From the NCBI RefSeq assembly GCF_023101765.2, contig NC_064223.1, positions 3,968,001 to 4,032,000 on the forward strand: 64,000 nt of DNA. The letters run 5' to 3'. Shown one piece after another: positions 1 through 12,144 of this stretch. Under the pieces are notes generated by a model. The model saw only the letters and a list, made by a program, of their open reading frames with translations. It had not been told where the DNA came from and ran no database searches. Source of the DNA: Spodoptera frugiperda (Eukaryota > Arthropoda > Insecta > Lepidoptera > Noctuidae). The position numbers and the translations under genes are program-made. Numbering within the stretch: position 1 is the first letter of the stretch; every line of letters starts with the position of its first letter.

Positions 1-558
1 GAGTAAGTTTATTTCTCAAACAATGTACGATATAATGTTGGTTTGGGTACACTTATCTCAATAGAAATAGAATGTAAAAAATACAGATGGTAAATAATTA
101 AGGCTACTAAAAAGGTTGTAAGTCGAAGTCAAAGTTAATGTCAAAGTCAAAATTATTTATTTCAAATAGACCGGGAAGGCACTTTTGAGCGTCTAAGCAA
201 ATATTACGATATAAAAAAACAAGAAGTCAATATAATAACAAGCGGCAATTGCCTTTAAAGAAATGTAATTAGGTAATGTGTACACCAACTAAGGACTAGT
301 TAACGTTAAGTCATTGTCAAGCCAAAGTGGGTTCGCTTAGCCTTACAGAATATTCATTGATGTTAATGAGGGTGTTAGATTAATGCGATCTATTTGGCTA
401 AAGATTTCTCCGTGGGATTGTTGTAGATACCCAAAACGATAATATTACTAGGAAGAATCCTAAGTTTAACTTATTGACCAGGGGGTACATTATTGGGGAA
501 GAGCGCTCTCCGAAAACTTAGCACGTAAGTTCCTTGCAGATTATAAATAAAGTACTAA
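1..558. other. AT-rich non-coding DNA
   Basis: No reading frame, RNA gene or repeat unit could be supported here. The block leads directly into the LINE relic that opens at 559. Confidence 0.5.
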
Positions 559-750
559 GAGAAGATATTTAGAACAATATTCCAAGACATGGACATGTGC
601 AACGTGCAGGGGAAAGTCAAGAGAACCAGATCACCTATGTGCTGGGCTGATCAAGTGAAATCGGTTACAGGAAACCATGTGTCAGACTGTGCCAGACAGT
701 CCACAAGCAGGGAGAGATGGCGGGAGATCGCTAGGTGGATGTTGCTTTAA
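559..750 (+). pseudogene. LINE reverse-transcriptase C-terminal relic
   Basis: An open stretch between stops ends in TAA at 748-750. It encodes a basic peptide containing 'RSPMCWADQV', then 'DCARQ', then 'RERWREIARW'. The pattern W-x-D-Q-(V/I), a short spacer, and a basic W-R-x-I-x-R ending is typical of the extreme C-terminus of insect non-LTR retrotransposon polyproteins, seen just after the RT thumb region. There is no start codon, no RT core and no upstream homology that I can see, so it is a 5'-truncated decayed copy. Sequence after the stop (to about 840) also resembles the short tail of such elements. The exact clade (RTE, Jockey or CR1) cannot be assigned by eye. Confidence 0.5.
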
Positions 751-3289
751 CATCCACCTCCAATACAAATGCGGCCACCTTAACGTGATCGAGATGGCTC
801 TGCCAAGACCGAAACGATAGAGAAGGCAGAGAAGACATGGAAATGTGTCCATTATTTCAAACAATACAAAGCTTACTGGCACATTACACGAATCTTACAC
901 AAATGTGTTCTTGAAAAGATTTAGAGTACAACGATATGTTTCTGTTATGCTAATATAAATATACTGTCATATATTTGATGACAGCAATATTTTCGATGGG
1001 AATTTCTCTGCTTCGAATATTATCACTTCTAACACATTCTGAGCCTGTATTTATACTTAATTATGGACCATTTATACATACACATCTACTTATATTTTTT
1101 TGGCTAAAGTAGACAATTACGATATCGTGACTGTAATGATATTGTAAAATGTTATTTACGGCTATAGAAGAATTCCTATAGCATACAAATGAATGCTCAT
1201 AGCCTCATGGGAAGATCAATCCCATCGTTAGAGAGTTAGAGAATCAATACTTAATGCTCTGAGGTATATTGATATGTTTCAGAAGTTCTTTGAAGGACAA
1301 TGTGCATCAACAATGTAGTTTTTGCACTCCGAACTCCTATTAACTGTTCACAAATTATATAAGTATTTATTCCCAGATCACATTAAAAACCTAGTATTCC
1401 TTAGGGATCTGAAAAAAAAAATGCTTAAAAAAGATCCCATTAGTCGGCGAGTAGCTAAATTGCGCAGAAAGAATCCATTATTCTTTATTCCCCAAACAGT
1501 ATTTAAAGAGTTTTAAATCGTACACAATCCCAAATGGCCCGTTTATTGCCATCAATGTCGAGACCGCATCACGTCAAGTTATCCCAATCTACCAAAGAAT
1601 ATTAAACTTAAGCTATTGCAATAATAGAGTTGACATTGTATTAAAGAAAGTGCTTAAGCTATAAAAGAGGAATATTAAACGTATCAACGGTACTTGAGTA
1701 CAATACGCGACTAAAGTCATTTATTCTTGTCATTGTATTAGCAGCCAAAGTTTGTTCGACCGATTTGCCACAAGAAGAGGTTATGGTTTGCCGTCTGCGG
1801 TGATTTAGCAGAACATAATCGGATCACGGTCGTGATTATTGGAAAGTGAACTTGACGATGACTGGTACGGATCTTGAGAAGTTTGAAAGACTTTTTGTGG
1901 TTATGTTTAAGCATTATTAATTACTAAACGTTTATCGAGAGCGAATTGATAGACTTTTCAAGTTATAGAATACATATCTCATATTTAGTTAGTATTTCGA
2001 GCTCAAAATGTTTATGCGATTTTTCCGATTTACTTTCATTATCGATACTTTTCAGATGTCCTTCATAAGCATTCAAGTATAATTGTATAGCGTACATTAC
2101 TTACTTTAATCAGTTATTCAATGACCCATTCAAATAGTTTCTAAGAAACTATTCGGTGTAATGAAGCATTATTGATTTACGAGTACTTAAAAAGCCATTC
2201 GGCTGTTATGAAGTGGTATATAATCGTATTTAAGTAATTACTTCGATATATAAGCCGCTTCAAAGAAAAATCTTACCAAGCGTGACAATACATATATTGA
2301 GTTCTTTCATGATAGTAAATATAATATCTATATTATAGATATAGACATATTAACTGTGTACCTTCTTTGATATGTTTAAGACTATATTTGATTGAATCGT
2401 GATGTCATTCAATATGTATATAAAGACGATTTTAAAGAAAATAATGGGTTTATGACCACAAGCAACATGTGTTTATATTGATGAGTCTTTTTTTAAAGTT
2501 ATCTACAGCCTTCGGCAAATGTAGGTAATACTAATTAGCATACAGTGTATTCGTGTTTTGAACTCTCTAACCCGTTACGTAAAACATGTAATATCCCATC
2601 TAAATGTAATATTCCAAGTATCAAATATCTACGCCAAAGGAACTAAAGGGTTGTATCTGGTTTGTATTTAATATTAAACCCTAAAACCTTCTGACGTAGG
2701 TTGCTAACCAAACTATCAGTTACATTAAAATATACAGCATACAGCTAATAATAAATAAAATTAATGCGTTTGGATTTGAAATTGGGTGTGGATAACTCAT
2801 GGTAAGTGTGGAAATATTTAGAACAAGATTGGTAATTTTATTTAGCTTCAATGATAGATACGTATACCTCGAAAACTTAGCTAAACGTAACAGATTATAT
2901 CCATTTTTGTGAACGCATAAGTAGAATCCTAACAATGTTACACTAACTTCGTCACACGTACTGAATATATCAATCAAATTCCAATACAAGTAGGTAAGGA
3001 CATAGACAAACAAAGAAAATCCACTAAAACGCATTTACCCTTAGTTTTAGTCCAAAGCTCTAATGAGAGTTGAAAGAGGTCGTTTGCAGCTTAACCTAAC
3101 AGTTTCTCTTGGATCACAAAAAGCTATTTCTTTCCCGTAATCCACGCTTGCTATATTCTTTCTCAACCAACCAACGAGAATTGTTACAGTGAAGTACTGA
3201 AGCGAGAAATAGCTACTTTAAACTTGAGCTCTATTTTTTTACATATTTAAACTTTAGATATTTAGATAATATGAATGACGTCTTGTGTC
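751..3289. other. AT-rich non-coding DNA
   Basis: Longer reading frames here (for example 1322-1516 and 2720-3034) have AT-driven composition, no recognisable domains and no convincing splice context. I read them as chance frames. Confidence 0.45.
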
Positions 3290-3912
3290 TTTAATAATTA
3301 TTATGTTATCGGCTTACTCACGTATTGATTTGACGAGGAACTCGACTAGTTTCAAGCCATGCTAGAGGCTCATATTCATGAGCAGCATTCCGCGACACAC
3401 GACGCGGCGATTGTCGCGCTGCTACTGGCGATTCGAGGATCGCGCCCATCGCGCCCTCTGTCTGGAATCGCGCGCACTATCTGGCGCGCGCGACGATGTT
3501 GGCTCGTTAGACTCGTTCGCCGGCGGCTGCGCAGGTGTTAGATTCGATTCTCGGGTCGGCGCAAAAACGGTGCCACATACCGCGCTCACTGTGTCACACT
3601 CCAGACCCGCAACATTGTAGGTTGACGCAGATTTTAGACTCGGCTTCCAGGCAGGTGGTAATGCCCAGCCACCGTCTCTGTTGAAGTTGGGACGGCGACT
3701 TATTTCGATGGCCTCACGTACTTTCCGCGGTACAAAGTATTTCTCCCTCGCTAGTACGGAGACCTTGTCGAAGCGAAGGAAGTGAGCCGTGCCCGCGCTA
3801 CAAGCATGCTCGGCTACTGCCGATGTATGGGTGTCCCTGTTCTTGAATATGAGCCTCTAGCATGGCTGGTCAAATCAATACGTGAGTAAGCCGATAACAT
3901 AATAATTAATTT
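3290..3912 (-). mobile_element. Penelope-like retroelement remnant with inverted ends
   Basis: The two ends are inverted copies of each other. The left side reads TTATTATGTTATCGGCTTAC and continues with CTCACGTATTGATTTGAC; the right side (about 3874-3908) is its exact reverse complement. A second inverted block (CCATGCTAGAGGCTCATATT) lies just inside both ends. Between them, on the minus strand, is a coding relic with the C-terminal signature of GIY-YIG/Penelope-type proteins. Penelope-like elements are known for terminal repeats in direct or inverted orientation and for severe 5' truncation, which fits better than a DNA-transposon MITE. Flanks outside the arms (AACTTTCGTGAGACAT-like words) recur at sister copies, so the true ends may lie a little further out. 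No clean target duplication was found. Confidence 0.6.
3422..3844 (-). pseudogene. GIY-YIG/Penelope-type protein C-terminal fragment
   Basis: Reading the minus strand from 3844 gives about 140 codons ending at TAG (3422-3424). Key words in order are 'HTSAVAEHA', 'FDKVSVLAREKYF', 'RKVREAIEI', 'NFNRDGGW' and 'PPAWKP'. This order (S-A-V-A-x-H, a vLar/e segment, REAIEI, NFNRD-G, W-x-P) is what I associate with the region C-terminal to the GIY-YIG nuclease motif in Penelope-like retroelement ORFs of insects. The RT and the GIY-YIG catalytic motifs themselves are absent, so the piece is truncated at its 5' side, where it joins the terminal repeat abruptly. GC content is far above the surrounding DNA. 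The last 60 or so codons are low-complexity and may be non-homologous. It is not a functional gene in this copy. Confidence 0.6.
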
Positions 3913-4009
3913 AGTATGTCTCACGAAAGTTACAATAAAATCATCGTGTCTTTAATAGTTTAATAATATTTAATTAGATAGGTGTTATTAGTTAGATATA
4001 ATTATGGAT

Positions 4010-4145
4010 TAGACTGTGCGACTTCACCGTCTGCGTGCTGCTCATAATGAAGAGTCCCTCTTTGACTCGAAACTAGCTTTTCTTCATATATTTAAGTGAG
4101 TAAACCGTGTTTTTAGTTAATTTCGTATGTCTAACGATAGTTCTT
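4010..4145 (+). mobile_element. Penelope-type terminal-repeat fragment
   Basis: This carries GCTGCTCATAATGAAGAGTC, then a loop, GACTCGAAACTAG, a TTTTCTTCAT stretch, GTGAGTAAACCGTG and TTTTTAGTTAATTTCGTATG. The same series occurs (in reverse) at 40160-40340. It lies about 100 bp from the 3290-3912 remnant but belongs to a different subfamily (GAGTAAACCGTG instead of GAGTAAGCCGAT). Confidence 0.5.
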
Positions 4146-4316
4146 AAAAATAGTTATATAATAATTGGAAAATGTATATTTATAATGGGATCACCTTTAC
4201 CAAAAGTTCCAGTGGTTGCTAACTTAAAAAGAACTCGTATTTCTGCAATAAAAACTCAGTGTTGTGTATACTACTATCGGCTAATATTTTATTTGGGGCA
4301 TAAGTAGAGGCATCTG

Positions 4317-4420
4317 GTATTACTATACTTATATAGCCTATAGTTACCTACTACGTAAATATGTAGTTAGTGTAGCCTTTGGTATGTAGTAAGTATAGGC
4401 AACTGGTATAGTAAATGTAG
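4317..4420. repeat. Imperfect foldback sequence
   Basis: The left part, TTACTATACTTATATAGCCT, is matched in inverted and diverged form by GTATAGGCAACTGGTATAGT at the right. Short words such as GTAGCCTTT are also repeated. The arms are too diverged to name a family. Confidence 0.3.
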
Positions 4421-6916
4421 CCTTTTGACAGAAGGCTATGATAAATTGACGAAAACGACAGATGGTGAAACGGGAAAGAGAACATATTTGCCGTATCCAT
4501 AAATTATTTCACATCGTGTTCGTACCTACATCTACCTTCTGCCTCTTTTTCAAACCGTTACATATTCTGTGACAGTATCAAAGATCTCGTTTCCCGTGAC
4601 GTAGTAATTTACATGCTGGCTGGTAAAAGCCAAAATTTTAAATTCGAATCAACATTCGAATAATGTATATTTGCTTGAAGTTTCGGCTGCAACTTCAATG
4701 TTATTATACGAATATTCAAGGAATTAAACATTTAGTAATCTATATAATTAGATAGTTCATATCCTATCTATTTATATTCCAAGCTAAGTAATATTCATTC
4801 CTTAAACATTCTTCCACACTTTCAACTTCACAATAATAGTTATGATAGCAGAATCCAACTACATATATGTATAAACCGAATCTCTGTCTTATTATCTTGT
4901 AACCCTGAAAACATCCAAAACTAGATTAAGTCAGGGTAAATGTTAATTAAAATAAGTGCTTAAAATACCTAAATAAGTGAAGCAATGACTCCAAACAGCG
5001 GGTCGAAAGGTCTAACTGCTTTTAATCAAAGAGGTCACATTGGACCTTTAAACACTTTCGCATGACCCTCAAATGTTGGCCTAAGTTCATTACCTTATAT
5101 AAATAGAGGCTAGATGAAACAGGCAAACAGATTCTAGACACGTGACGTGGCAAGTGCATGACAACCTTCTGAGATAATTGTAAAGTTTTCTTAGTTTGTA
5201 GTCAATTCAATTATTGGTTCTAATTCATTAGATAGCTGCGTATGTTTACTGTTAAAGTTCTAAGATGTTTATAGCAAACCGAATGTTATATATTTACTTA
5301 CTTAGTAATTGATAGTTATTGATGTTTTTAATACCTAGTAGCGCCATGTTGTTAATTAATGATCATAGAGTTAGAGGCTTCCGAAGTCCTTCATTGAGTA
5401 ATGTCAATTTTAGTGATAATCGCATTTTTCCCATTTTCATGAATAAACATGTATGGCTATGTTTATTAGTACTTTCGTGGAACATACTGACAGTTTAGAG
5501 TACTCTGTAGTTACGTTAGTTAGCCGATAACTTAATAATTAATTAGCCATATAACATGTTTCGAAGACGAAGAGAAATTTGATTTTGTTTGACGAACCTT
5601 ATTGTAAACCTCATTTTGTTTACATAGTATATTTACATATCTTTTAATATTGAATATGTATATTTAAACCAATAACACAAATACATCTTGCTGTCTCAAA
5701 GCTTACTTTTAATGCATAACTGATCACATGCTAACATAATCCGTCTAAGAATCTCAACCTTATCATTTATGTAAGATATTTTTGTTACATTACAATCTTA
5801 TCAGCAATTCTGAGTCAAGAAAATTGTTTTTATTCAAACGGAATACTTAATAAGGGTGAGCGTTTATAATATCAGTGTAGGTAGGTGTAGCTACGTTCAA
5901 ACAAAAGTAAATATGTAGGAATGTTTATAGGTACATCTTTTGATTGTATTTATATAATTATCACGTTATTTAAGTCCACTGGACTCAACATACATTTCAG
6001 TATCTTTATTACGTAATTGTGAATACACATGATCTATCAAACTCATAAAGCCTACTAACTACTAAAGAAACGCACTGCAGCATGCCACCCGAAAATCAGC
6101 GTTGAGTGTTACCGCGCTCAACATAATGCTGAGGTGGAGGCCCATTCGGTATAGGCATGCTCGGAGACCTGTTTTGAGCTTTAATATTGTTATTAAAATT
6201 TTGTAATGTTTGTCTTCATTATTATTTCTGCCTGTACCACTATGCATGGCACACTGAAAAATGCTTTTCGTCTATAATAGGCCAATTATTATTGCAATGA
6301 ATGTAGTTTTTGTACAATTTGGTTCAATTGTCAAAGTGTACCTAGATATTATGCAAAATCTGTGTTTACCGCTGCTGACTACATAACATTACATAAACCC
6401 ATTAGGTTTATTATGCGAATAATATCGCCTTCTAATATTCTTAATTGTAAAAAAGAGCGTACTATGTAAGGGTATACCTAATATATCCTGCCCTATATAT
6501 GAGACTGAATAACTTTCTGAGACAAATATTCCGAAGATAACTATGTGGGTATGTATATACGTAGGTTTTACATAACACGAAGTTACTCTGAGTTCGTAAT
6601 GTAAACATGTTTTTGCTGACTAGATATCTCGTAAAATGTTAGTACCTACCTACGTAGTGAATAACTAAATTGGATAGTGGATGTAGATTGTGTGTAAGCT
6701 ATTTAGGTACAAAATTAGGACCTAAAATGCTCTAGCCACAATGTTCGTGACCACTAAAATCAATTTGTCGAGTTTGAACGTACATAGATTTTTAGAGCAG
6801 ATATAAAATTGGGTACACGCTACTCTAAACAGTTTTAACAAAATAATTAATTATAATAAGTATTATAATAGTGTTTTGAGGTTATTCGCGTACCATAGTG
6901 TTCTTTTTTAATATTA
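4421..6916. other. AT-rich non-coding DNA
   Basis: The only interruption is a short Penelope-type end at 5503-5545. The GC-richer patch near 6070-6170 (ORF 6062-6247, minus strand) might be a decayed retroposon 3' region, but I could not identify it. Confidence 0.4.
5503..5545 (+). mobile_element. Solo end of the Penelope-type family
   Basis: The words GTTACGTTAGTTAGCCGATA and ACTTAATAATTAATTAG match the outer end of the 3290-3912 remnant (ACGTGAGTAAGCCGATAACATAATAATTAATT). No partner arm is visible nearby. Confidence 0.4.
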
Positions 6917-7040
6917 ACTGTCGTGAGACATAAATATTAAATTAACTAATTAATCAGGGTTTACTTACGTAAATTTATGGAGGACGTGTAAATTAATGTA
7001 CGTGAGTAATCCGTGATTATTAAGTTAATTTACCATAATG
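6917..7040. mobile_element. Short Penelope-type inverted-repeat remnant
   Basis: The left arm runs TAACTGTCGTGAGACAT, then TTAACTAATTAATCAGGGTT and TACTTACGTAAATTTATGG. The right arm reverses it: AAATTAATGTACGTGAGTAA, then TCCGTGATTATTAAGTTAAT. Nearly all of the interior is gone, leaving two fused ends. Confidence 0.45.
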
Positions 7041-7334
7041 TTATTTTAAATATGAAGTTAAGTTTTTATGAACAAGCAGGTTCTTTATCATTTGAATTTT
7101 TAACTTTGAAAGTGAGAGGATTGTAGAAAGGCTTGTATCTTTAGGGATCACCTACAGGAGTAAATAAACCATAAAAACGTAACAAGTATCCACTGAGCTG
7201 TGTGTCAATATTTAAAAGGTTCCGAAAACCATTTTTCGCTTGTATCTGCTGGATACCACTCTGGGGAATCCGTATTCTATTTTGAAAGCAACGATCGACT
7301 TCAACACCGTCAGAATGTAAAGATGGCGCCCAGT

Positions 7335-7492
7335 ACGGTATATTTAGTACGAGTTTGCTTGACATTTAAAGTAATCTTTTATTTGCGTTTAAAATAATTG
7401 GTTAGACTGTTTCAAGCCCGCCAATCAGAGCGCCGAACGCGCTCTCGTTTCAATTACTTACTTTAAACTGGTACTTAGGGTGAACTCCTATC
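7335..7492. mobile_element. Foldback MITE, copy 1
   Basis: Ends resemble AGTAC...TTAGTACGAGTTTG and AACTGGTACTTAGGGT. The interior keeps CCAATCAGAGCGCCGAACGC followed by GCTCTCG, shared with the copies at 14090 and 14869. The left half has diverged more than the right half, so this is probably an old copy. Confidence 0.5.
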
Positions 7493-9987
7493 CGAGGTAT
7501 TCCCAGTAGGCTACAATATGGGGTACTTCAAGAAGGAAGTATAAAAGTTTTTTTAGGTTCGACAAAGCACATATGCCTAATGCCCCAAATGTTATAAGCG
7601 TTCATAGGTCACGATACGATAACCACTTACTATCAGGGGGCATGTGTTTTTTTTGCCACGGTGTCGGTCGTGTATTAAAAAGAAAGATATTTTATACTAA
7701 TATGATAATTTTTGTTTTGGATAGATTAAACAAAACATAATTTATTATGTCTTGTCCTTACAACTGTTAGCAATACAACTTCCATTGTCGACTAAATAAT
7801 AAACAGGTACTTTTCTACCATCACTAATGAAGATATATTCCTTAACGTATTTTTCTACAGTCCATTATATTACTTCCCCATTGTTCCTTAAATCAATATT
7901 CCTTCGAACAATTCGACAAAATAAACGCAATCAATCATCAATAATGCCTCGCCCTCGTTAATGTTTCAAAGGCATCATACCACAGAATAGAAAACGGCGA
8001 CATTTCTGGTCATTATCAGCCAACAATGCCATTCAAAGCCTGCCCGGATCACCGACTATTATCAGTAGAATCTACTAGATTGAGTACCGTCGCCTGCCAC
8101 CAGGTGAAAAGCTGTAGTAGATAGGAAAATAAAACGAGAATAAAAACCTTTTTTCTATGGTGTATAGAAAAATACTACATATAAATCATTAGAGTTATTT
8201 AGGTAATTAGATAAATTAAAATGAAAAAAGGGCAGCAGTGTTTATTATATGTATCTCTAATTATTTAATAAAATTAGAAGTACTAGGGTCCCAGTATTCG
8301 TTTGTTGTTTTCTTTTCTAGGAAAATGTCAGCTCGCAAACAGATCCTATTAAAAAATGTCGTGTCGACATTAATATTAATAAAAACTAATTGGAGTTTGT
8401 GCGTAGGTTGATAAGGTTGGAAATCCATCTACATATAAATCGTATAATCATGCATGATGTTATTGGCAGCATAGGCAGGAATAACACCCACGATCACACT
8501 CAGAGATTAGATATTCAGTTAATTCATTACTTCCTAATTGAGAAAGTTATCTAAGTAACATAATTAAAATTATATTTTGGAAAATCAAACCCCAAATGTA
8601 GACGAAAATAGCCCTTATCGATAACTTTAGTATTTTTAGTGTCGTTAATTTTAACTATTTCATCGATACTGTTAACGATTCCACCGATAAAACATGAAGC
8701 ATGTTCGACATGGATATTAGGTAGATACCTACTGAAGTAATAACATTGATTCTACTTAATAATGTTTGGAATATTTCACGAAAGGGTCAATGACATTGAG
8801 GACAAAGTTTTTGTCCAATGGTAGATAGTTAAGTATTCACCCCTAGTATATTCTGGGTGGAAAATAAACATTCGTATTGCGGATATCCTTTATTTCTCGT
8901 CCTTTTGCAAAAATATTGAGGTATTTTTTGCACGTTAAGAGACTGTCAATTTTCTAGCAAGGCGGATTCTCCATCAAGATTTTTCTATCTGTAAAAAGTA
9001 TTTTTAACCTCGCAATTCTAAGATGAAGAACAGCCATTACCAACCAACACCAATAATCTCTCCATTTACTTATCATAACACATAAAGTGACATAAACACT
9101 AATAGATCTTTAAACCTAAAGTACCAAAGATGGTACACGAACGAAGCCACGCTATAACCTAGCTGAATTCTCTCAAAGCACGCCATAAGTCAGTGTATTC
9201 TGACATCACTAACTACCGTCTGTACCAACATAGGAACAATGTAACGACACGGTATCGCGTAGCGAGATCGACGAGCTAATGTGCCCGGTGGTTGTTTTTG
9301 CGTCATAAATCTGGAGTGTCTGTTGTTAGGATAGTTGTACTGGAACAGCTTAGCACAGCTCTAGCTACAGTAAACAAAGAAGATCTGGATTTACAACACT
9401 GGTTTAGTAAGCTAGACTACAGTAATGCTAGAAGATTTAGACTTATGAAGAGTAATTTATGAGAATGGTCGAAGTTTACTAATAGCTAAAAAGAATATCA
9501 AGCTGTGTGATGAAGACAGGGCAAGATACTTTAAAATCCTTTTATCGTAGGTGTCGTAAGAGCCAATTACCTAAACCTTTTTTCATATTTATATTAACTA
9601 CATACTATTATTCATAATACACTCATTTTAGTAAAGCTTAATATAGGTAGACGAGTAAGGAATAACAACTACCTCTGAAAACCGCAATGAAACTCTTAAT
9701 AATCGTAGTTCAAAAGGAGTAGACTATTTGGGCATTGTACTGTTTAAATGCAATCACCGAATTCAACAGACTAATAGGTGAATGAATGTGTTTGCGCGAG
9801 CCAACGAATAGTCAGCTTTAGTCGATGGGGTCATATCATAATGAAATTGTATTCACTGATAAATAAACGATGTTCACTGACCCGGACGGGTTAATTGTTT
9901 GTTATTTTTATATTGAATACTTTCCCACGGAATATTGGATATTATTTTTTAACTTTGTTCAATCTGACATAACAGCGATTCTTTCTT
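7493..9987. other. AT-rich non-coding DNA
   Basis: No repeat family or gene could be supported. A GC-richer patch near 9240-9300 has no usable reading frame. Confidence 0.4.
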
Positions 9988-10150
9988 TTATGATATAAGC
10001 CGGTAAACGAGCGGACAGAACGGCGTCGCGCATGGATACCCGAAACACCAGAGACGTTAAGAGTGCGTTGCCGGCCTTTTGGACGTTAGGAATTTAACAG
10101 TTATTGAGAAATCGGGGACTGGGAAGGAGGTAATTGGACTTCCGATAACC
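9988..10150 (+). repeat. Dispersed lepidopteran retroposon, copy 1
   Basis: It begins TATGATATAAGCCGGTAAAC and continues through GAAACACCAGAGACGTTAAG, GCGTTGCCGGCCTTTTGG, AATCGGGGACTGGGAAGG and TTCCGATAACC. The same ordered words occur at 11126, 54318 and, reversed, at 49999. It has no coding capacity and looks like the 3' end of a LINE or a SINE derived from one. Confidence 0.6.
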
Positions 10151-10429
10151 ATATCTATGTTTTCTAACACTATACAAATATTTAGCTTTTAATTGCCAAT
10201 TAAACTGTATGAAGTTAGCAACAACCATAGCAAAACCACGGCCGTATTTACACGAAACGAATTCCTTTGAAATGAAAACCGAAGGTACTTTATCAAATAT
10301 CTATTCACTGGGTCGGTCAGCCCCAGGCTTGGGCGCGGGGCCTGAGGCTGAATAGAACAAAGTAAAATTGAGGTTTTATTTTCCTGGTATGGGTCTGTGG
10401 TCTGGAACCGCTGTGGCGATAGTAAAAAC

Positions 10430-10605
10430 TAAACCTGCTGGACAGCATGACTGGTAGGGTAGCCGGGAAACCAGCTGTCGTGCTACGTGTAGGGCTCGCT
10501 TCCCGTGCGGAGCAACTCTTTTTGTGATCCACAAATTGTTGTTGCAGGCCTCATGTGTATGTGAACTTGTATGCTTGTAAACTCACTTATGACAGCCGAA
10601 AATCG
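10430..10605 (+). mobile_element. tRNA-derived SINE, copy 1 (degraded)
   Basis: A tRNA-like head is followed by GTGCGGAGCAACTC and TTTTTGTGATCCACAAATTG, then GTATGCTTGTAAACTCAC. The pol III B-box position reads GGGCTCGCTTCCC (10491-10503), a decayed version of GGGTTCGATTCCC. It aligns in order with the copy at 40718-40915. Confidence 0.5.
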
Positions 10606-11125
10606 AATTATTGTTGGGGACAGTTGAAGTGAGGATGTTTGCCAGGCAACTGGTAGTGGTAAGATGCGAATAACTGAAAATTCAGCTCAGCAGCGGGTTT
10701 TAAGGTTTATATTCAGCCGGGCACGGAGACGAACTGATAATGTTGATGACGCAAGATAAAGCCCAGTTAGCAATTTATTGCCACTCCGACTATACGGTCA
10801 GTAGTAGGTACTTACACTATTTACTTATTAAAAAGTACTAGATTCTACTGAAACACGTACTTACATGTCACAGTGTAATGGACAAAAGATTTTAATTAAT
10901 AAAGTTTTATCTTAATAGCAATCAGCTGTACACAATCTGATTGATTGAATTGATAAATAAAGAGTTATCAAACGATTTTATTTTAAAGAAAGATGTTAAT
11001 ACATAGATAATGACTTTAAATTAGCAGTAGACAGCTGACTATAATTTGTTGGAAACAAAGTTAATATAAATAGTTAGATGGTTTGGCAGTGAAATTAGAG
11101 ATTCTAAGATTGCCTTAGTAGATTG

Positions 11126-11412
11126 CTTTTATATTATAAGCCGGTAAACTAGATGCATCACCTGATGGTAAGGAATCGGCGCCCTCCATAGGCATTCGAA
11201 ACACCAGTTTGGGGGGAGGGGGTGTTACGAGTTGAAGGATTGTTGAGTATTAGGGTGATTGGAGAGAAGGGTAATTGGGTTTCAGATAACCTCAATCACA
11301 CAACGAAATACAACGCAAGCATTGTTTCACGTTGGTTTTCTGTGACACCGTTGTATCACTCCCGTCGAACCGCCCCTTTTGTGCCGAAGCATGACCCTCG
11401 CATACTTTTTCA
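11126..11412 (+). repeat. Dispersed lepidopteran retroposon, copy 2
   Basis: It starts TTATATTATAAGCCGGTAAA and includes CACCTGATGGTAAGGAATCG, ATTCGAAACACCAG, CAACGCAAGCATTGTTTCAC, TTCTGTGACACCGTTGTATC and GTGCCGAAGCATGACCCTCG. This is the longest copy of the family in the window. A run of G near 11213-11221 is local to this copy. Confidence 0.6.
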
Positions 11413-12063
11413 GTTACGTATGTGGCTATGTAGCATGGATTGCATTTTTTTTATTAATCGCATTTTAATATAGCTAGTAAGTAACCTAGAAACATATACC
11501 GTACCGTAGTTAGTACCTAGTAGTTTTCTGCAAGGTTCGACTACAGCTACGTAAATTATTTTTATTACGTATTGTAAAACCCAATTATTTTTATTTATAT
11601 TAATAAGTAGGTACGAGACTACCATTATTCTTCACTAATACAATATTTTCCTGTTTGTTTAGTCTACCAACATTTCATTAGATGCCTAATTGAAAAGATG
11701 AGAATCTTTCTAATTTTATTTAGGTAACATTTTTAATAATAATATTATTTTCCTTCTAAATATCATTTTCCTAGAAGAATAAAAAAGTAATAGAATTAAT
11801 AACGAAACTATGAATATTACATAGGCTCAGCAACTGTACCTAAAAAAGTTACTATATTCTTATTAAAATCATGATAGGTATGTATAACATAACATAGATG
11901 ACGTCATCAAACAGGTATGGTATTGAATCAATTGCTAATATATCAATATTAGTTCAACTTGTGTAAGACATTTTTAATGTGCGTAACAATCTAACGATAA
12001 AGTAAATACAATTTTTATATCAGTGGAAGAATGTAGTCGGTTATTTTGTCAGAAATTACAAGC

Positions 12064-12135
12064 GGCTCGTTGGTCTAGGGGTATGATTCTCGCTTTGGGT
12101 GCGAGAGGTCCCGGGTTCAAATCCCGGACGAGCCC
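12064..12135 (+). tRNA. tRNA-Pro (anticodon TGG)
   Basis: This is a 72-nt cloverleaf. The acceptor stem GGCTCGT pairs perfectly with ACGAGCC, with C as discriminator base. The anticodon arm is CTCGC-TTTGGGT-GCGAG, placing TGG at positions 34-36 and so reading CCA/CCN proline codons. The T arm is TCCCGGG-TTCAAAT-CCCGGA. Both internal pol III promoter boxes are present (A-box TGGTCTAGGGG; B-box GGTTCAAATCC). There is no intron and no encoded CCA, as expected for a eukaryotic nuclear gene. All stems pair without mismatch, which argues for a working gene rather than a SINE-derived pseudogene. Confidence 0.95.
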
Positions 12136-12138
12136 AAC

Positions 12139-12144
12139 TTTTTT
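12139..12144 (+). terminator. RNA polymerase III T-run terminator
   Basis: A run of six T begins four bases after the tRNA-Pro discriminator base. That is the expected length and distance for pol III termination. Confidence 0.85.

Noticed and set aside
3359..3620. Plus-strand Arg-rich frames at the Penelope-type remnant
   Set aside because: They are the antisense of the GIY-YIG-type relic and its terminal repeat.
7141..7365. 74-codon minus-strand frame
   Set aside because: Partly overlaps the foldback MITE and shows no domain; likely repeat-derived.
10317..10532. 71-codon minus-strand frame
   Set aside because: It lies over a tRNA-derived SINE, so its reading frame is incidental.
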